Below, one piece after another: positions 9,150 through 18,574 of a stretch of 64,000 bases of DNA. Location: the NCBI GenBank assembly GCA_016124755.1, contig WGNA01000008.1:1-64000 (forward strand), written 5' to 3'. The position numbers and the translations under genes are program-made. The notes under the pieces were generated by a model. That model did not search any database, was not told the origin of the DNA, and saw only the letters and a program-made list of their open reading frames with translations. This stretch comes from Bacteroidota bacterium (GTDB taxonomy: Bacteria; Bacteroidota; Bacteroidia; NS11-12g; UBA9320). Within the stretch, counting starts at the first letter, position 1, and every line of letters starts with the position of its first letter.

Positions 9150-9296
9150 GTTAAACTGCAAATAGACCGGAACTACATTGCTTTTGACATTCTCCGTTAT
9201 ACAACAGTTTTACGTGGCTTTAGTTACTTTGAATTCGTTCCGTTTGTTTTCCATGTTTTAATGTCGCGAAATCGGATAGCCTTAAACCTTTTTTAA
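9150..9296 (+). pseudogene. Decayed C-terminal fragment, paralogue of the membrane protein at 6512-7417
   Basis: The frame from 9150 to the TAA at 9294-9296 reads RNYIAFDILRYTTVLRGFSY and then FEFVPFVFHVLMSRNRIALN. It matches the end of the membrane protein at 6512-7417 (RHFFVFDILRYSNWFVPFVV) with an insertion of a few residues. A stop lies just upstream and there is no start codon, so only the tail of a duplicated gene remains. The WG-repeat gene sits between the intact copy and this remnant, as if it had been inserted into or beside a tandem pair. Confidence 0.55.
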
Positions 9297-9363
9297 ATAA
9301 ATATCAAACTATTGTGTAAAGTAGTTTCAGATTGAAGTTGTGTAAATTGCACGAAAAAGATTA

Positions 9364-9777
9364 ATGATAGACAAAACGAATTTTAATAAAATAGACTGCG
9401 GTTGGGAACTTAACAATTCAAACATTTTTTTTGGGGATAAGGAAGTAGCTGTTGTTATTAATACGAAATCAGACTCAGACCATCCCGACAAAGAGATATT
9501 TGATGGTCAAATGGAGACACTGAATATAGTGGCCGCATGGGATGAATTGTCTGCTATTATTGAGCAGGAGATAGCATCATACGAAGGTAAAACCAGAGAG
9601 GAGATATTGATCGTAGCTAACTCACCGAGAATCTTTTTGGATATGGATTACGATACCAATTTGCCAACCGAGAGAAATCAATGGAGTTTTATACTGGGTG
9701 TTAAGGAAAGTGAAGACTTTGGTTGGCACGTGGAGTTTGAAGGTACATCTCATCTCGACACCTGGGCTGGTGGGTGA
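9364..9777 (+). CDS. Hypothetical soluble acidic protein
   Basis: 137 residues with no signal peptide or membrane segment. Acidic, with DKEVAVVINTKSDSDHPDKE, then an aromatic-rich end (WHVEFEGTSHLDTWAGG). The coding bias and the full-length ATG frame support a real gene. I do not recognise the family. The strand-turn pattern and small size would fit an immunity-type or regulatory protein, but nothing in the sequence proves that. It stands alone between the decayed fragment and the SnoaL-like gene. Confidence 0.55.
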   Translation: MIDKTNFNKIDCGWELNNSNIFFGDKEVAVVINTKSDSDHPDKEIFDGQMETLNIVAAWDELSAIIEQEIASYEGKTREEILIVANSPRIFLDMDYDTNLPTERNQWSFILGVKESEDFGWHVEFEGTSHLDTWAGG

Positions 9778-9831
9778 AATTAATCTGGGTTTTAGACAAA
9801 TGTTGAAAATTATTGAGAGCGATAACCAATC

Positions 9832-10227
9832 ATGAATAATAAAGAATTAATAGAGATCTGGTATCATGACATGTGGAATAAATGGAATAAAGAAGTGATG
9901 TCGCAGATTCTTGATCCCAATATCACCTTCAGAGGTTCTTTGGGAAATGAAAAAATGGGCTATGACGGTTTATCAGCATATATGGATTTAATTCGAAATG
10001 CATTTCCGGACTTTCACAATCAAATAGAATTGATAATTACGGAAGGAGGTAAATCTTTCATAAAATTGAGATATAGTGGTACTCACGAAGGTGAAATATT
10101 CGGCTTAAAACCCACAAACAGAAAAATAGAATATTATGGGTGTGCTGTATTTTCGTTTAATGGCAGAAAAATAAGTGACGTTTGGGTTCTGGGCGACGTT
10201 TATGGTCTGCTTAAACAAATTGAATAA
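9832..10227 (+). CDS. SnoaL-like (NTF2-fold) protein
   Basis: 131 residues, the usual length of the family. Visible family features are the opening helix with a Trp-rich segment (WYHDMWNKWNKE), FPDFHNQIELIITEGG, the strand IKLRYSGTHEGEIFGLKPT, and the final GDVYGLLKQI. SnoaL-like proteins have a cone-shaped alpha+beta barrel; some are polyketide cyclases or ester cyclases, but most bacterial members have no known substrate. No polyketide or natural-product genes are adjacent, so a cyclase role is not supported here. It lies 98 bp before the FAD oxidase gene on the same strand. Confidence 0.8.
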   Translation: MNNKELIEIWYHDMWNKWNKEVMSQILDPNITFRGSLGNEKMGYDGLSAYMDLIRNAFPDFHNQIELIITEGGKSFIKLRYSGTHEGEIFGLKPTNRKIEYYGCAVFSFNGRKISDVWVLGDVYGLLKQIE

Positions 10228-10324
10228 AAGAGGAAGCCTTTAAAATGAGTATAGGGGAAAGATTGGATGTTGGTTTCGCAACTTTTGAAATTTGTATCAT
10301 GCGTCTTCAGACTGAACAATTGAA

Positions 10325-11794
10325 ATGCTCATGAGGAAAAAACTACTTTGGATTACCGCGCTGCTGTTTCTCCTTATTTTTATCATATTTCCTGTTGCAC
10401 ATGTTCTGAAAACTAAATGGCATGAAAACAAGGAAACTCAGGAAGTACCGGAGGGTTTTACAAATGATGCGAGCCAACTCAATCTTACGAAAGTGGATTC
10501 GATAGTGCAGGTTCCGGAAGATAAATCTTCAATCATAATTCAATTAAAAAGCATTCTTCAATATGCTAAAACTAAGAAGCTGAAAGTGTCAATTGCCGGT
10601 GCAAGGCATACCATGGGTGGTCATACCATGTATCCGAATGGGGTGGTTATCGACATGCTTTCCTATAATCACATGGAACTTGATACTTCCACTGATATCC
10701 TGACAATTGGTTCGGGAGCCTTATGGAAAGATGCACTTAAATATTTAGATAAATTCGGAAAATCTGTGGCCATTATGCAGGCATTCAGTTCTTTTTCGGT
10801 TGGTGGTTCAATCAGTGTGAACGGTCATGGTTGGCAAAAAGATCTTCCTCCCGTTTCTGCCAGTGTGCTTTCTTTTTCATTATTAAATCCGGACGGTGAA
10901 ATTCTGAATTGCAGCCGAACCGAGAATTCAGAGGTTTTCCGATTGGTTACAGGCGGTTACGGTTTGTTCGGAATTATCCTGGATGTTAAACTCAAAGTGG
11001 CTGACAACAGGGCTCTTCGCTACCACAGCATTATTTTGCATCCCGATGATTATGTAAATGCTTACATGAAACAAGTTGCCAACAATCCCAAAGTAAATCT
11101 GGTGTTTGGAAGACTATGCGTTACAACGAAACACTTTTTAGAAGAAGCATCTTTGAATTATTTTGAAGAAACGAATGCTGAAATACCTGAATTGAAATTA
11201 AACAATAACAACGAATTAAAACGATTGATTTTCAGAGGAAGCGTTGACAGCGAATATGGAAAACGTCTTCGATGGGAATTGGAATCGTTCATGAACAATA
11301 CCTCCGAAAATAAAGTGTATTCACGAAATGAACTCCTAAACGATGATGTATCAATGATTGAAAATCGGGATAGCTCTAGCACAGATCTGCTTCATGAATA
11401 TTTCATACCGGTACGTAATTTTAAAGCTTTTATCGATGCGATTAAACCCATATTGAAGAATTCCGGAATTGACTTGCTGAACATTACCATTCGTGGTGTT
11501 AACGGCAACAGCGATTGCTTCCTCAATTATGCAGAAGAAGACGTGTTCGGCTTTGTTATGCTTTTTAATCAAAAGAAAACAAGTGAGCAGGAAACGGAAA
11601 TGAAACGACTTACCAACCTGTTAGTTGACGCGGCTTTAAACTGCGGAGGAACGTATTATTTGCCATACCGGCTTCATGTTGAAAAAGACAAAATGAGAAG
11701 AGCTTATCCAAATGCAGATACGTTTTTTCGGCTTAAATTGAAATATGATCCGGATGAAATATTTTCAAATGAATTTTATAAATATTATAAATAG
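10325..11794 (+). CDS. Membrane-anchored FAD-binding (PCMH-type) oxidase
   Basis: 489 residues. An N-terminal membrane anchor (residues 6-27) is followed by an FAD_binding_4 (PCMH) domain from about residue 55 to 220. It shows the VSIAGARHTMGGH loop, GSGALWKDALKYL, SVNGHGWQKD and the Gly-rich GGYGLFGIILDV. The rest is a substrate domain ending KYDPDEIFSNEFYKYY, which resembles the C-terminus of sugar-alcohol, aldonolactone and DprE1-like oxidases. These enzymes oxidise an alcohol and reduce FAD; the substrate here is not predictable. The anchor suggests an active domain facing the periplasm. The second Met (10331) is an equally possible start. Confidence 0.85.
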   Translation: MLMRKKLLWITALLFLLIFIIFPVAHVLKTKWHENKETQEVPEGFTNDASQLNLTKVDSIVQVPEDKSSIIIQLKSILQYAKTKKLKVSIAGARHTMGGHTMYPNGVVIDMLSYNHMELDTSTDILTIGSGALWKDALKYLDKFGKSVAIMQAFSSFSVGGSISVNGHGWQKDLPPVSASVLSFSLLNPDGEILNCSRTENSEVFRLVTGGYGLFGIILDVKLKVADNRALRYHSIILHPDDYVNAYMKQVANNPKVNLVFGRLCVTTKHFLEEASLNYFEETNAEIPELKLNNNNELKRLIFRGSVDSEYGKRLRWELESFMNNTSENKVYSRNELLNDDVSMIENRDSSSTDLLHEYFIPVRNFKAFIDAIKPILKNSGIDLLNITIRGVNGNSDCFLNYAEEDVFGFVMLFNQKKTSEQETEMKRLTNLLVDAALNCGGTYYLPYRLHVEKDKMRRAYPNADTFFRLKLKYDPDEIFSNEFYKYYK

Positions 11795-11894
11795 AAAAAT
11801 TTACTAAAAAATTTATTTTAAGGTGAAGAGATCATTTCGAATAAGTAGATTTACAAAGGATTAAACAAGAATAAATAGAAACAAGAAAAACACC

Positions 11895-12998
11895 ATGAAT
11901 AAATTATTATTATTAGTTGGTTTAACCATTTTTTTCCTTTCGTGTCAGACCAAAAATAATACAAGAGAAAACGATACAGATTCCTCCCAACATGATGAAC
12001 AAGCGGATTCCGGAATCACTCAGACTGAATCCACGGACTCGTTTGGAGAGAATGAAATCAACGAATCTAAAACTGATTTAACTCCTGTTGTAACAGACCT
12101 TTACTGGATTCGTGATCTGGAAGAGAATGGAAAACTAAAGGTAGGATTCATATCGCTGTCTGACCGGTTTTTTCTGAGTGAGAATCCTGATTCTTCAGCC
12201 ATTCCGAATACTCAAAATATGGATAAAACTGACTATCGGTACTTTACATTAAATGCGAAATTCCGGAAGCGGTTTTTATTGAAAACAGGTGTCTCGGAAA
12301 ATGACAGTGTATTTGTTTATGATTACGCCAAGAATACCTTGTTGACCTTTTCCGTCAAAAGTTTAAAGGCAGTCGCATATTTAAATGATTATATGAGCGA
12401 CGATGAATGTCCTTGTTCTCAATATGACTATATGATTGGTTTTGAGATCAATAAAAAGGAGTTGAAATCGCTCAGTAATCATAACCGGAATACATTTGCT
12501 TATGTGGGTAAAGCAAATCCATTTGTAAGAGGTAAGATGAAAGCAATTACCTGGAAAAAGATCAGTTCCGAAAAGTTTCCCCTGTCAAAAAGCAATGATG
12601 CCGAATCGTTAAAAATACTTAAGGATAACCGGTATGCTAAAGGTATTGCATATATGTATGAAACTGTTAGCAATCAAATATTTATTCAGGATTATATTGT
12701 TAAGAATAGCCCAATGGAGGCGGTTGGGAGACATGTGATTATTTTAAATAAGGTCAACGGAAACAAGGCTGGTGAATTTATGTATATCAACCATGAAGGA
12801 GCAAGTTTAGCACCCTTGAATTATGGTATCAATAATCCAAATTTTTCGGATATCGAAGAGCAGTGGACAGGAAGACTTTTTAAAAATCAACCCGATGTGA
12901 TTTTCGGATTCGAATGGGTTTCTTTTGGTTGTCCCAGAATGCATTACATCGACTCAACAGGTAATAGCATCCGAATAAATTGTGATAACCGACATTAA
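11895..12998 (+). CDS. Lipoprotein of unknown function
   Basis: 367 residues. A classic lipoprotein signal is present: hydrophobic residues 4-15 then FLSC with Cys 17. A Ser/Asp/Glu-rich linker follows (residues 20-60). The mature part has no recognised domain; it contains a pair of cysteines in SDDECPCSQYDY and a second Cys near the end (SFGCPRMHYID). Location is the periplasm or outer membrane. No family is recognised. It is flanked by the FAD oxidase and VOC genes on the same strand, but the gaps of about 100 bp do not prove an operon. Confidence 0.75.
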   Translation: MNKLLLLVGLTIFFLSCQTKNNTRENDTDSSQHDEQADSGITQTESTDSFGENEINESKTDLTPVVTDLYWIRDLEENGKLKVGFISLSDRFFLSENPDSSAIPNTQNMDKTDYRYFTLNAKFRKRFLLKTGVSENDSVFVYDYAKNTLLTFSVKSLKAVAYLNDYMSDDECPCSQYDYMIGFEINKKELKSLSNHNRNTFAYVGKANPFVRGKMKAITWKKISSEKFPLSKSNDAESLKILKDNRYAKGIAYMYETVSNQIFIQDYIVKNSPMEAVGRHVIILNKVNGNKAGEFMYINHEGASLAPLNYGINNPNFSDIEEQWTGRLFKNQPDVIFGFEWVSFGCPRMHYIDSTGNSIRINCDNRH

Positions 12999-13104
12999 TT
13001 CCAGCATTATAGATTTGAATTCATTGGAGTACTTGTGCTCTTACACTTGTGCGAACGGGTAATCTTTAAATAGAATCAAACCGGAAAAACAATTAACATT
13101 GATC

Positions 13105-13560
13105 ATGTCAAAGAGTAAAATAGTGCAGATGCACAATATGGGAATCGTGGTTGAGTCGCTTGATAATGCCATTTCTTTCTTTACGGAACTGGGGTTAAAT
13201 CTTGAAGGACGAACCATAATTGAAGCCGAATGGGCTGGCAGAGTAACCGGACTAAAAGATCAGGTAGTGGAAATCGCGATGATGGTAACTCCTGATGGAA
13301 ATAGTCGTTTGGAACTTTCGAGCTTTATTGAACCGGAAGTAAAGTCGGATCACAGAAAAGCACCCGTAAATTCTTTAGGTTATTTAAGGGTGATGTTTGA
13401 AGTAAGTGATATTGATGAATTGATATCCAGACTGCAAAGCCGCGGAGCTGAGTTGGTAGGTGAAGTTGTGAATTATATGAACATTTACCGTCTTTGTTAC
13501 ATTCGTGGAGTTGAAGGATTATTGGTCGGTCTTTCCGAAGATATCCGCGAGAAAAATTGA
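13105..13560 (+). CDS. VOC-superfamily (glyoxalase/bleomycin-resistance fold) protein
   Basis: 151 residues from the ATG at 13105; an in-frame TTG two codons earlier is less likely. The two beta-alpha-beta-beta-beta modules of the VOC fold are visible: MHNMGIVVESLDNAISFFTE with GLNLEGR, and LGYLRVMFEVSDIDELISRL with GAELVGEV. His 10 of the first module and Glu of RGVEGLLVGL are in the places of metal ligands. Members include glyoxalase I, dioxygenases and drug-binding proteins; specificity cannot be called. Cytosolic. Confidence 0.85.
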   Translation: MSKSKIVQMHNMGIVVESLDNAISFFTELGLNLEGRTIIEAEWAGRVTGLKDQVVEIAMMVTPDGNSRLELSSFIEPEVKSDHRKAPVNSLGYLRVMFEVSDIDELISRLQSRGAELVGEVVNYMNIYRLCYIRGVEGLLVGLSEDIREKN

Positions 13561-13645
13561 ATAGGAAAAGATGGAATTACATTACCCGGAACATTTTTGG
13601 ATCAGTAGTTTCATTTAGAATAAGAGGCATTAACATTACGAAAAC

Positions 13646-14371
13646 ATGGATTTCATCGGAATTTTCAGCGATATCAATTACAGCTCCTTTGTTCTCGTTT
13701 TTGTGAAATGGATATTGCTGGCACTTGCCGTCAGTATTCTGATTCTGATTCTATGTTATAAGTCTGGTTTTTTTAAACGAAATACCAAAACGGCACGATA
13801 CCTTGTTAAGGCATACTTTATTTTGATTCCGGTTTATTTTATTGTCTTTGCTATTAAATACGCTCCCGTTAGGAATTTACAATACGAAATAAATCATTCG
13901 ATTGACAAGCATAAACAAGCTATCACGAATTACGCATCTGATGTAGCAGGCAGAATGATTTCGGATTCTTTGGTAATGCAACAAAGTTCGGCTCAAGACA
14001 TGGTAAATTATTTTCTGGCTTCTGTTCCGAAGTCGGCTGATTCCGATTCGCAAAATGGGACCAAAAACTTTTTTCATAAATATCTTATCTCAATTGAACA
14101 AAATCTGAAATTCCGTTTTTTGGTTCGTATAGCGGAAAAAGTTTTGGTGAGTAATGCTTCGGAATACCTGGGTTTGCACAAAGAAACGGGGAAGTCATTG
14201 TATCAAACGAAATTGCATGACTTGATAAAGAAAGGTCAGATCGTTGAAATTTTCAAAAAGGAATTAAACACCTACTTTAGTCATTATTATCGTATTTTAT
14301 TCATACTATTTTTACTAGGACTATTGATACCGGTGACTGAAATTATTTTATCTAGGATATTCAGATATTAG
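13646..14371 (+). CDS. Membrane protein with periplasmic or cytosolic helical domain
   Basis: 241 residues. Two membrane helices at the N-terminus (about residues 14-40 and 50-70), a long polar, mainly helical region (75-205), and one C-terminal helix (about 215-235). Looks like a small transmembrane protein with a central soluble domain. I recognise no family, and the neighbours give no hint. The TAG stop is followed by about 120 bp without a gene before the convergent nuclease gene. Confidence 0.65.
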   Translation: MDFIGIFSDINYSSFVLVFVKWILLALAVSILILILCYKSGFFKRNTKTARYLVKAYFILIPVYFIVFAIKYAPVRNLQYEINHSIDKHKQAITNYASDVAGRMISDSLVMQQSSAQDMVNYFLASVPKSADSDSQNGTKNFFHKYLISIEQNLKFRFLVRIAEKVLVSNASEYLGLHKETGKSLYQTKLHDLIKKGQIVEIFKKELNTYFSHYYRILFILFLLGLLIPVTEIILSRIFRY

Positions 14372-14492
14372 AAAAGAGTTAGTGTGTCCATCCCACACCT
14401 GTACAATCTTAATGTATCCATGGAGAAACATTTAAACTCATATGATTCAGATGTCATCAATCAACATTCATTTATTCGCCTAAATCAGCAAT

Positions 14493-15530
14493 TCATTTCA
14501 CTGCCATTACCTTTCGGGTGTATTCAAAAATATTATTGAGTTTGTTCTGCAATTGTTTGATTTCGGGTGTAGTTGTCAAGTATTCTGCAACCTTAATATT
14601 GCTTTTGTCTAATTGAAGAAGCTCAATCTGTTCATTTGATTTACCCGCACACAGAATGAGACCGACCGGTGAATTTTCCCATTCATGCTTGTCATATTTT
14701 TCGAGCCAGCGAAGATAGAGTTCCATTTGTCCCTTGTGAGAAGCTTCAAATTTTCCTAGTTTTAAATCAATGACGATCAAACACCTCAGACTTCGATGAT
14801 AAAACAGAAGATCAATGAAGTAATCCTGGTTGTCGATTGTAAGTCGTTTTTGCCGGGCCATAAATGCGAAATCGGCACCTAACTCAATAATGAATTTTTG
14901 TAGCGCTACAATGATGGATTCTTCAAGATCCTTTTCGGAATAGACATCTTTTAAACCCAGAAAATCCAAGACATACGGATCTTTAAAGATGAATTCAGGA
15001 TTAATTTTCTTTTCCATCGGAGTTTTCCGGAGCTCATCCTGAATGAGTTTTTTCGGCTTTTTGCTGATGATGGTTCGCTCATACATCATGGAATTAACCC
15101 GTTCCTGAAGTTGACGTGTACTCCATCTTTCAATTTTGCACATTTCCGTGTAGAAGCTTCTTCGAAGATCATCACTTATAAAGGTAAGGATGCGGATATG
15201 TGACCAGCTCAATTGTATACACAGTGTGTATACAATTTCAATGTTGGGGAATGATTCACTGAATTTCACACAATGTCTTATCTGCTTCTCTCCCCAACCT
15301 TTTCCGTATTCTTTTGTCAATGACTCCGAAAGATTGATGATAATTTCCTTTCCATGTTCGGCTCTTTGGTTTTTTAAAATTTCATCCTTAACATGTTTAC
15401 CAATATGCCAGTAGAAGGTTGTGATCGTTGAATTGATTGCAATTGCGGCTTCTTTACGACTGCTTCCAATTAAATGTTTAATGTCCTTGAAAAGAGAAAT
15501 TCCCGAAGATTTATTTAGTCTGATTTTCAT
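14493..15530 (-). CDS. YhcG/DUF1016-family PDDEXK nuclease-domain protein
   Basis: 345 residues, the family's normal length. Residues 1-155 form the DUF1016 N-terminal domain (SRKEAAIAINSTITTFYWHI, GKGWGEKQIRHCVKF, SWSHIRILTF). Residues about 170-330 form a PDDEXK nuclease fold: acidic helix YSEKDLEESII, then the core FIDLLFYHR with Asp and VIDLKLGKFE, which carries the D-x-K triad end. Homologues (E. coli YhcG) are linked to restriction, genome defence and recombination, and are often horizontally transferred. It stands alone here, without restriction or helicase genes, at the edge of the AT-rich accessory stretch. Confidence 0.88.
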   Translation of the reverse strand: MKIRLNKSSGISLFKDIKHLIGSSRKEAAIAINSTITTFYWHIGKHVKDEILKNQRAEHGKEIIINLSESLTKEYGKGWGEKQIRHCVKFSESFPNIEIVYTLCIQLSWSHIRILTFISDDLRRSFYTEMCKIERWSTRQLQERVNSMMYERTIISKKPKKLIQDELRKTPMEKKINPEFIFKDPYVLDFLGLKDVYSEKDLEESIIVALQKFIIELGADFAFMARQKRLTIDNQDYFIDLLFYHRSLRCLIVIDLKLGKFEASHKGQMELYLRWLEKYDKHEWENSPVGLILCAGKSNEQIELLQLDKSNIKVAEYLTTTPEIKQLQNKLNNIFEYTRKVMAVK

Positions 15531-15645
15531 ACAATACAGAGAATTGAAGATTTAATTCAAATTCATCCACAAAGTATTTTTAATTATTCAGACAAGGGAA
15601 TTGCGTTAGAATCTTAAACACTTAAGTTTTTAGAATTCTAAAATT

Positions 15646-16410
15646 TTATTCAACCAACTTATAATGCTCAACGGCATATTCCCGCCGGCAGCAGTTGAAA
15701 TGCCACCACTCTCTCGGTAATTGAGAAAAACCTGCCCGGCGCATGATCCTGCGAAGAAGTATCCGGTTTTGATATTGTAAATTCGATAAACTTCCGCTCA
15801 ACAGACAACGAGTCTCATATTCCGGTTGAGCCAACGTATCGAAATCATCGAAGCCGGTTCCCATGTCGAGTTCAATTCCCGAAGAATCAAGAATTGTAAC
15901 ATCCACAGCGCAACCGAAATTATGCAGCGATCTGTTTTTCGGATTGCTTACATATTTAACTCTCTCCTCAAACGGGAAGTCAACGGCATCCCACATCGTC
16001 TGCTGGCAACGAACCGGTCGTGCGGCATCCCAAACCAGCAATGAATAACCGTGATATTCCGTTCCTAACAGTCTTTGCGCAAGAGCCAGTTTGTCGGCGC
16101 AATTCTTTTCGAGATAAGCACCGTGAACCGTTCCGTAAATATTTGTATGAAGAAAATTATTGGTGTCGCTGTATCGTAGCTCGATGCTGATATCCGGATT
16201 TAACGACCGAACATCCACCAAGCCGGCGGTTATCATACTTTTTTCGGTTTCAGAAAGGGGTTCACTGCGGTCTACCTCAGTATCCTCAGCATCTACCTCC
16301 GTTCCTGTTTCCGTTTCCGTTACCGTTCCTGTTTCTGTTACTCTTACAGTTTGCGGTTTCTGACAAGAACCCCAAATAACCAGCGCTAAAACAAAGCTCT
16401 TATTTCGCAT
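15646..16410 (-). CDS. D-alanyl-D-alanine dipeptidase, VanX/DdpX type, lipoprotein
   Basis: 254 residues. Signal with a lipobox (WGSC, Cys 16), then a low-complexity Thr/Glu/Val stretch (residues 20-50) encoded by a degenerate hexamer repeat, then the peptidase M15D domain. Catalytic signatures are present: [12 protein letters not shown] (SxHxxGxAxD zinc site) and the EWWHF motif with catalytic Glu and zinc His. [20 protein letters not shown] matches the family N-terminus. Family members cleave D-Ala-D-Ala; housekeeping versions recycle cell-wall peptides, and no vanA/vanH genes are present, so resistance is not implied. Its ATG overlaps the end of rny by 11 bp, making it the last gene of the pheT operon. 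Confidence 0.9.
   Translation of the reverse strand: MRNKSFVLALVIWGSCQKPQTVRVTETGTVTETETGTEVDAEDTEVDRSEPLSETEKSMITAGLVDVRSLNPDISIELRYSDTNNFLHTNIYGTVHGAYLEKNCADKLALAQRLLGTEYHGYSLLVWDAARPVRCQQTMWDAVDFPFEERVKYVSNPKNRSLHNFGCAVDVTILDSSGIELDMGTGFDDFDTLAQPEYETRCLLSGSLSNLQYQNRILLRRIMRRAGFSQLPREWWHFNCCRREYAVEHYKLVE
16299..16349. repeat. Degenerate hexamer tandem repeat inside the dipeptidase gene
   Basis: About eight consecutive GTTNCY-type hexamers (GTTCCT, GTTTCC, GTTACC and GTTTCT variants) encode the Thr/Glu/Val/Gly linker between lipobox and peptidase domain. The same hexamer family occurs in non-coding DNA at 21395-21450. Confidence 0.75.
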
Positions 16411-17938
16411 AGTTGACTGCCCGGCGTTCCCGGATAACAGTCACTTTGATCTGACCCGGATAGATCATTTCTTTCATGATTTTTTGGCTGATATCGAACG
16501 ACAACAAGTCGGCTTGTTTGTCCTCCAGAATATCGCTGTCAACAATTACCCTTAGCTCCCGGCCGGCCTGAATAGCAAAAGCTTTTTCAACTCCGTTAAA
16601 ACTCAGAGCCAGTTTTTCAAGATCCTGAAGACGTTTGATATACGCCTCGCTGTCTTCACGTCGGGCTCCCGGTCTGGAACCGGAAATGGCGTCGCATGCC
16701 TGAACAATGGGAGAGATGAGGTTGGTCATCTCGATTTCATCGTGGTGCGCTCCGATGGCGTTCACGACATCCGGATGTTCTCCGTATTTCTCGGCCCACT
16801 TCATACCGAGCAAAGCGTGCGGAGTTTCCGGATCTTCATCAGGCACTTTTCCGATATCGTGTAACAGTCCGGCGCGTTTAGCAAGTTTCGGATCGAGTCC
16901 GAATTCAGTTGCCATTATCGCACACATATTGGCAACTTCGCGGCTGTGTTGAAGTAGGTTTTGTCCGTAACTTGAACGATATCGCATTCTACCTACAATA
17001 CGAATCAATTCCGGATGAAGCCCGTTTATTCCCAAATCGATGACCGTTCGTTCACCGTATTCCAGAATTTCGGATTCCACATCGCGACGGGTTTTTTCTA
17101 CCACTTCTTCAATACGTGCAGGGTGAATTCTTCCGTCGGTAATGAGTCGGTGAAGAGACATACGCGCAATTTCTCTTCGTACCGGATCAAAGCCGGAAAG
17201 GATGATGGCTTCCGGTGTATCGTCAACAATAATTTCGATTCCGGTTGCTGACTCGAGCGCCCGGATATTTCGTCCTTCACGCCCGATGATCCGGCCTTTC
17301 ACTTCATCATTTTCAATATTGAAAACTGTTACCGTATTTTCGATCGCCTGTTCTGCGGCGGTTCTTTGAATGGTTTGAAGAATCATGCGTTTCGCATCTT
17401 TATGCGCTGTGAGCTTTGCTTCTTCAACAATGAGCTTAACCTGAGCAAGAGCGTCGGTTCGCGCATCTTCTTTTAACGCTTCAACCAAATCCTTTTTTGC
17501 TTCTTCCGCGGTGAGACCGGCAATTTTTTCTAATTGTTTTACCTGCTGCTGATGTGATTTTTCAACCTCTTCCTTTTTGATATTAATAATCTCAAGTTGC
17601 TTGTTGAGGTTCTTTTTGATCTCATCGAGTTCCTTCGCCTTCCGTTCGTTGTGGTTGATTTTATCGGAGAGACTCTGTTCCTTTTTGCGAACTTCATTTT
17701 CAGCGGCACTAATTTCTTTCTCCCGGTTGCGTACCTCTTTTTCGTGTTCCTGTTTTAGCGAAAGAAATTTTTCCTTCGCTTCTAATTCCCGGGTCTTCTT
17801 GTATTGTTTCGCTTTTTCCTCAGCATCAGCAATTATACTTTGTGCTTTAGAATTCGATTGTTTGCTTAAAACTAAAAATGCCACACCGCCTCCGATGATC
17901 AATCCGATAAGACCTGTAACAATGCTGATAATACCCAT
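16400..17938 (-). CDS. rny: Ribonuclease Y
   Basis: 512 residues. N-terminal membrane helix (residues 3-25), long coiled coil (about 30-190), KH domain ([20 protein letters not shown]), and HD phosphohydrolase domain with GLLHDIGKV and later GAHHDEIE. The protein ends RRAVNYAK. RNase Y is a membrane-bound endoribonuclease that starts mRNA decay. Being in a transcript with pheT, the coiled-coil protein and zapA is a recurrent arrangement in Bacteroidota. The gap to zapA is 27 bp. pnp, encoding the 3'-5' partner exonuclease, lies 6 kb away on the other strand. Confidence 0.96.
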   Translation of the reverse strand: MGIISIVTGLIGLIIGGGVAFLVLSKQSNSKAQSIIADAEEKAKQYKKTRELEAKEKFLSLKQEHEKEVRNREKEISAAENEVRKKEQSLSDKINHNERKAKELDEIKKNLNKQLEIINIKKEEVEKSHQQQVKQLEKIAGLTAEEAKKDLVEALKEDARTDALAQVKLIVEEAKLTAHKDAKRMILQTIQRTAAEQAIENTVTVFNIENDEVKGRIIGREGRNIRALESATGIEIIVDDTPEAIILSGFDPVRREIARMSLHRLITDGRIHPARIEEVVEKTRRDVESEILEYGERTVIDLGINGLHPELIRIVGRMRYRSSYGQNLLQHSREVANMCAIMATEFGLDPKLAKRAGLLHDIGKVPDEDPETPHALLGMKWAEKYGEHPDVVNAIGAHHDEIEMTNLISPIVQACDAISGSRPGARREDSEAYIKRLQDLEKLALSFNGVEKAFAIQAGRELRVIVDSDILEDKQADLLSFDISQKIMKEMIYPGQIKVTVIRERRAVNYAK

Positions 17939-17965
17939 TCTCTTTCCTTAAAAACTGTTTAACTA

Positions 17966-18280
17966 TTACTGCTCTCCGGCAGTTAGTATAGCATCGTCCA
18001 ACAGTTTCTGGAAGCGGTTGAATTTGTCGTTAAAGAGGTTGTTCTGAATTTCCGTGTGATGCCTCATGGAAGCCATTTCAACTGCAAAATCCAGCGCTGC
18101 AAGTGCAAGAGAATCCTGTTTGTCTTTTACAGAAAAATTCTCCTGATAAAATTTTGACCGCTCATTCACCCGTTTCGCCGCCGACCGCACAAATTCTTCT
18201 TCCACGGCGTCGATCTTTAAAGGGTAATGTCTGTCCTCTATAGTGACTTTTATCGATATTTCGTTCGATGCGCTTTCCAA
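17966..18280 (-). CDS. zapA: Cell division protein ZapA
   Basis: 104 residues, with the ZapA opening (ISIKVTIEDRHYPLKIDAVE), the EEFVRSAAKRVNER helix and the ALDFAVEMASM coiled-coil region. ZapA binds FtsZ and bundles protofilaments at the Z ring. It follows the coiled-coil protein gene after three bases, which supports a joint role. Cytosolic. Confidence 0.92.
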   Translation of the reverse strand: MESASNEISIKVTIEDRHYPLKIDAVEEEFVRSAAKRVNERSKFYQENFSVKDKQDSLALAALDFAVEMASMRHHTEIQNNLFNDKFNRFQKLLDDAILTAGEQ

Positions 18281-18283
18281 ACA

Positions 18284-18574
18284 CTATCTGCTTAACAGTG
18301 CTATACATTTGTCGATCTCTTCTAAGTAGGTGTCGATGCGTTGTTTTAACTCATTCGAATCATCTTCCGAGCGGGAGATCGTCCCCGCAATTTTAACCAA
18401 ATTCTGATTGTCTTCTAAATCTTTCACCCGGTTTTTTTGTGTATTCAATTCCGATGTAGTCGCTTCCAATTTTTCACGGAGCGATTGATTTTCAGATGCT
18501 AAATTATGGATGCGTTTCGACACTTCATGAAGCGACTTTTCCAGTTTCAGAATTTTCTGGGTAAGTTCATTCAT
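18284..18574 (-). CDS. Short coiled-coil protein beside ZapA
   Basis: 96 residues, almost entirely heptad-like (MNELTQKILKLEKSLHEVSK, then LASENQSLREKLEATTSELN). It resembles ZapB-like or cell-division coiled-coil proteins in size and composition, but coiled coils mislead homology. Its ATG overlaps the pheT stop by four bases and it is followed directly by zapA, so co-translation is likely. A division-ring accessory function is an inference from position only. Confidence 0.8.
   Translation of the reverse strand: MNELTQKILKLEKSLHEVSKRIHNLASENQSLREKLEATTSELNTQKNRVKDLEDNQNLVKIAGTISRSEDDSNELKQRIDTYLEEIDKCIALLSR

Noticed and set aside
15646-16410. Glycopeptide-resistance cluster
   Set aside because: Only a VanX-like dipeptidase is present, without vanA, vanH or a two-component system; the operon context is housekeeping.
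17939-17965. 6S RNA between zapA and rny
   Set aside because: The gap is only 27 bp, far too short.
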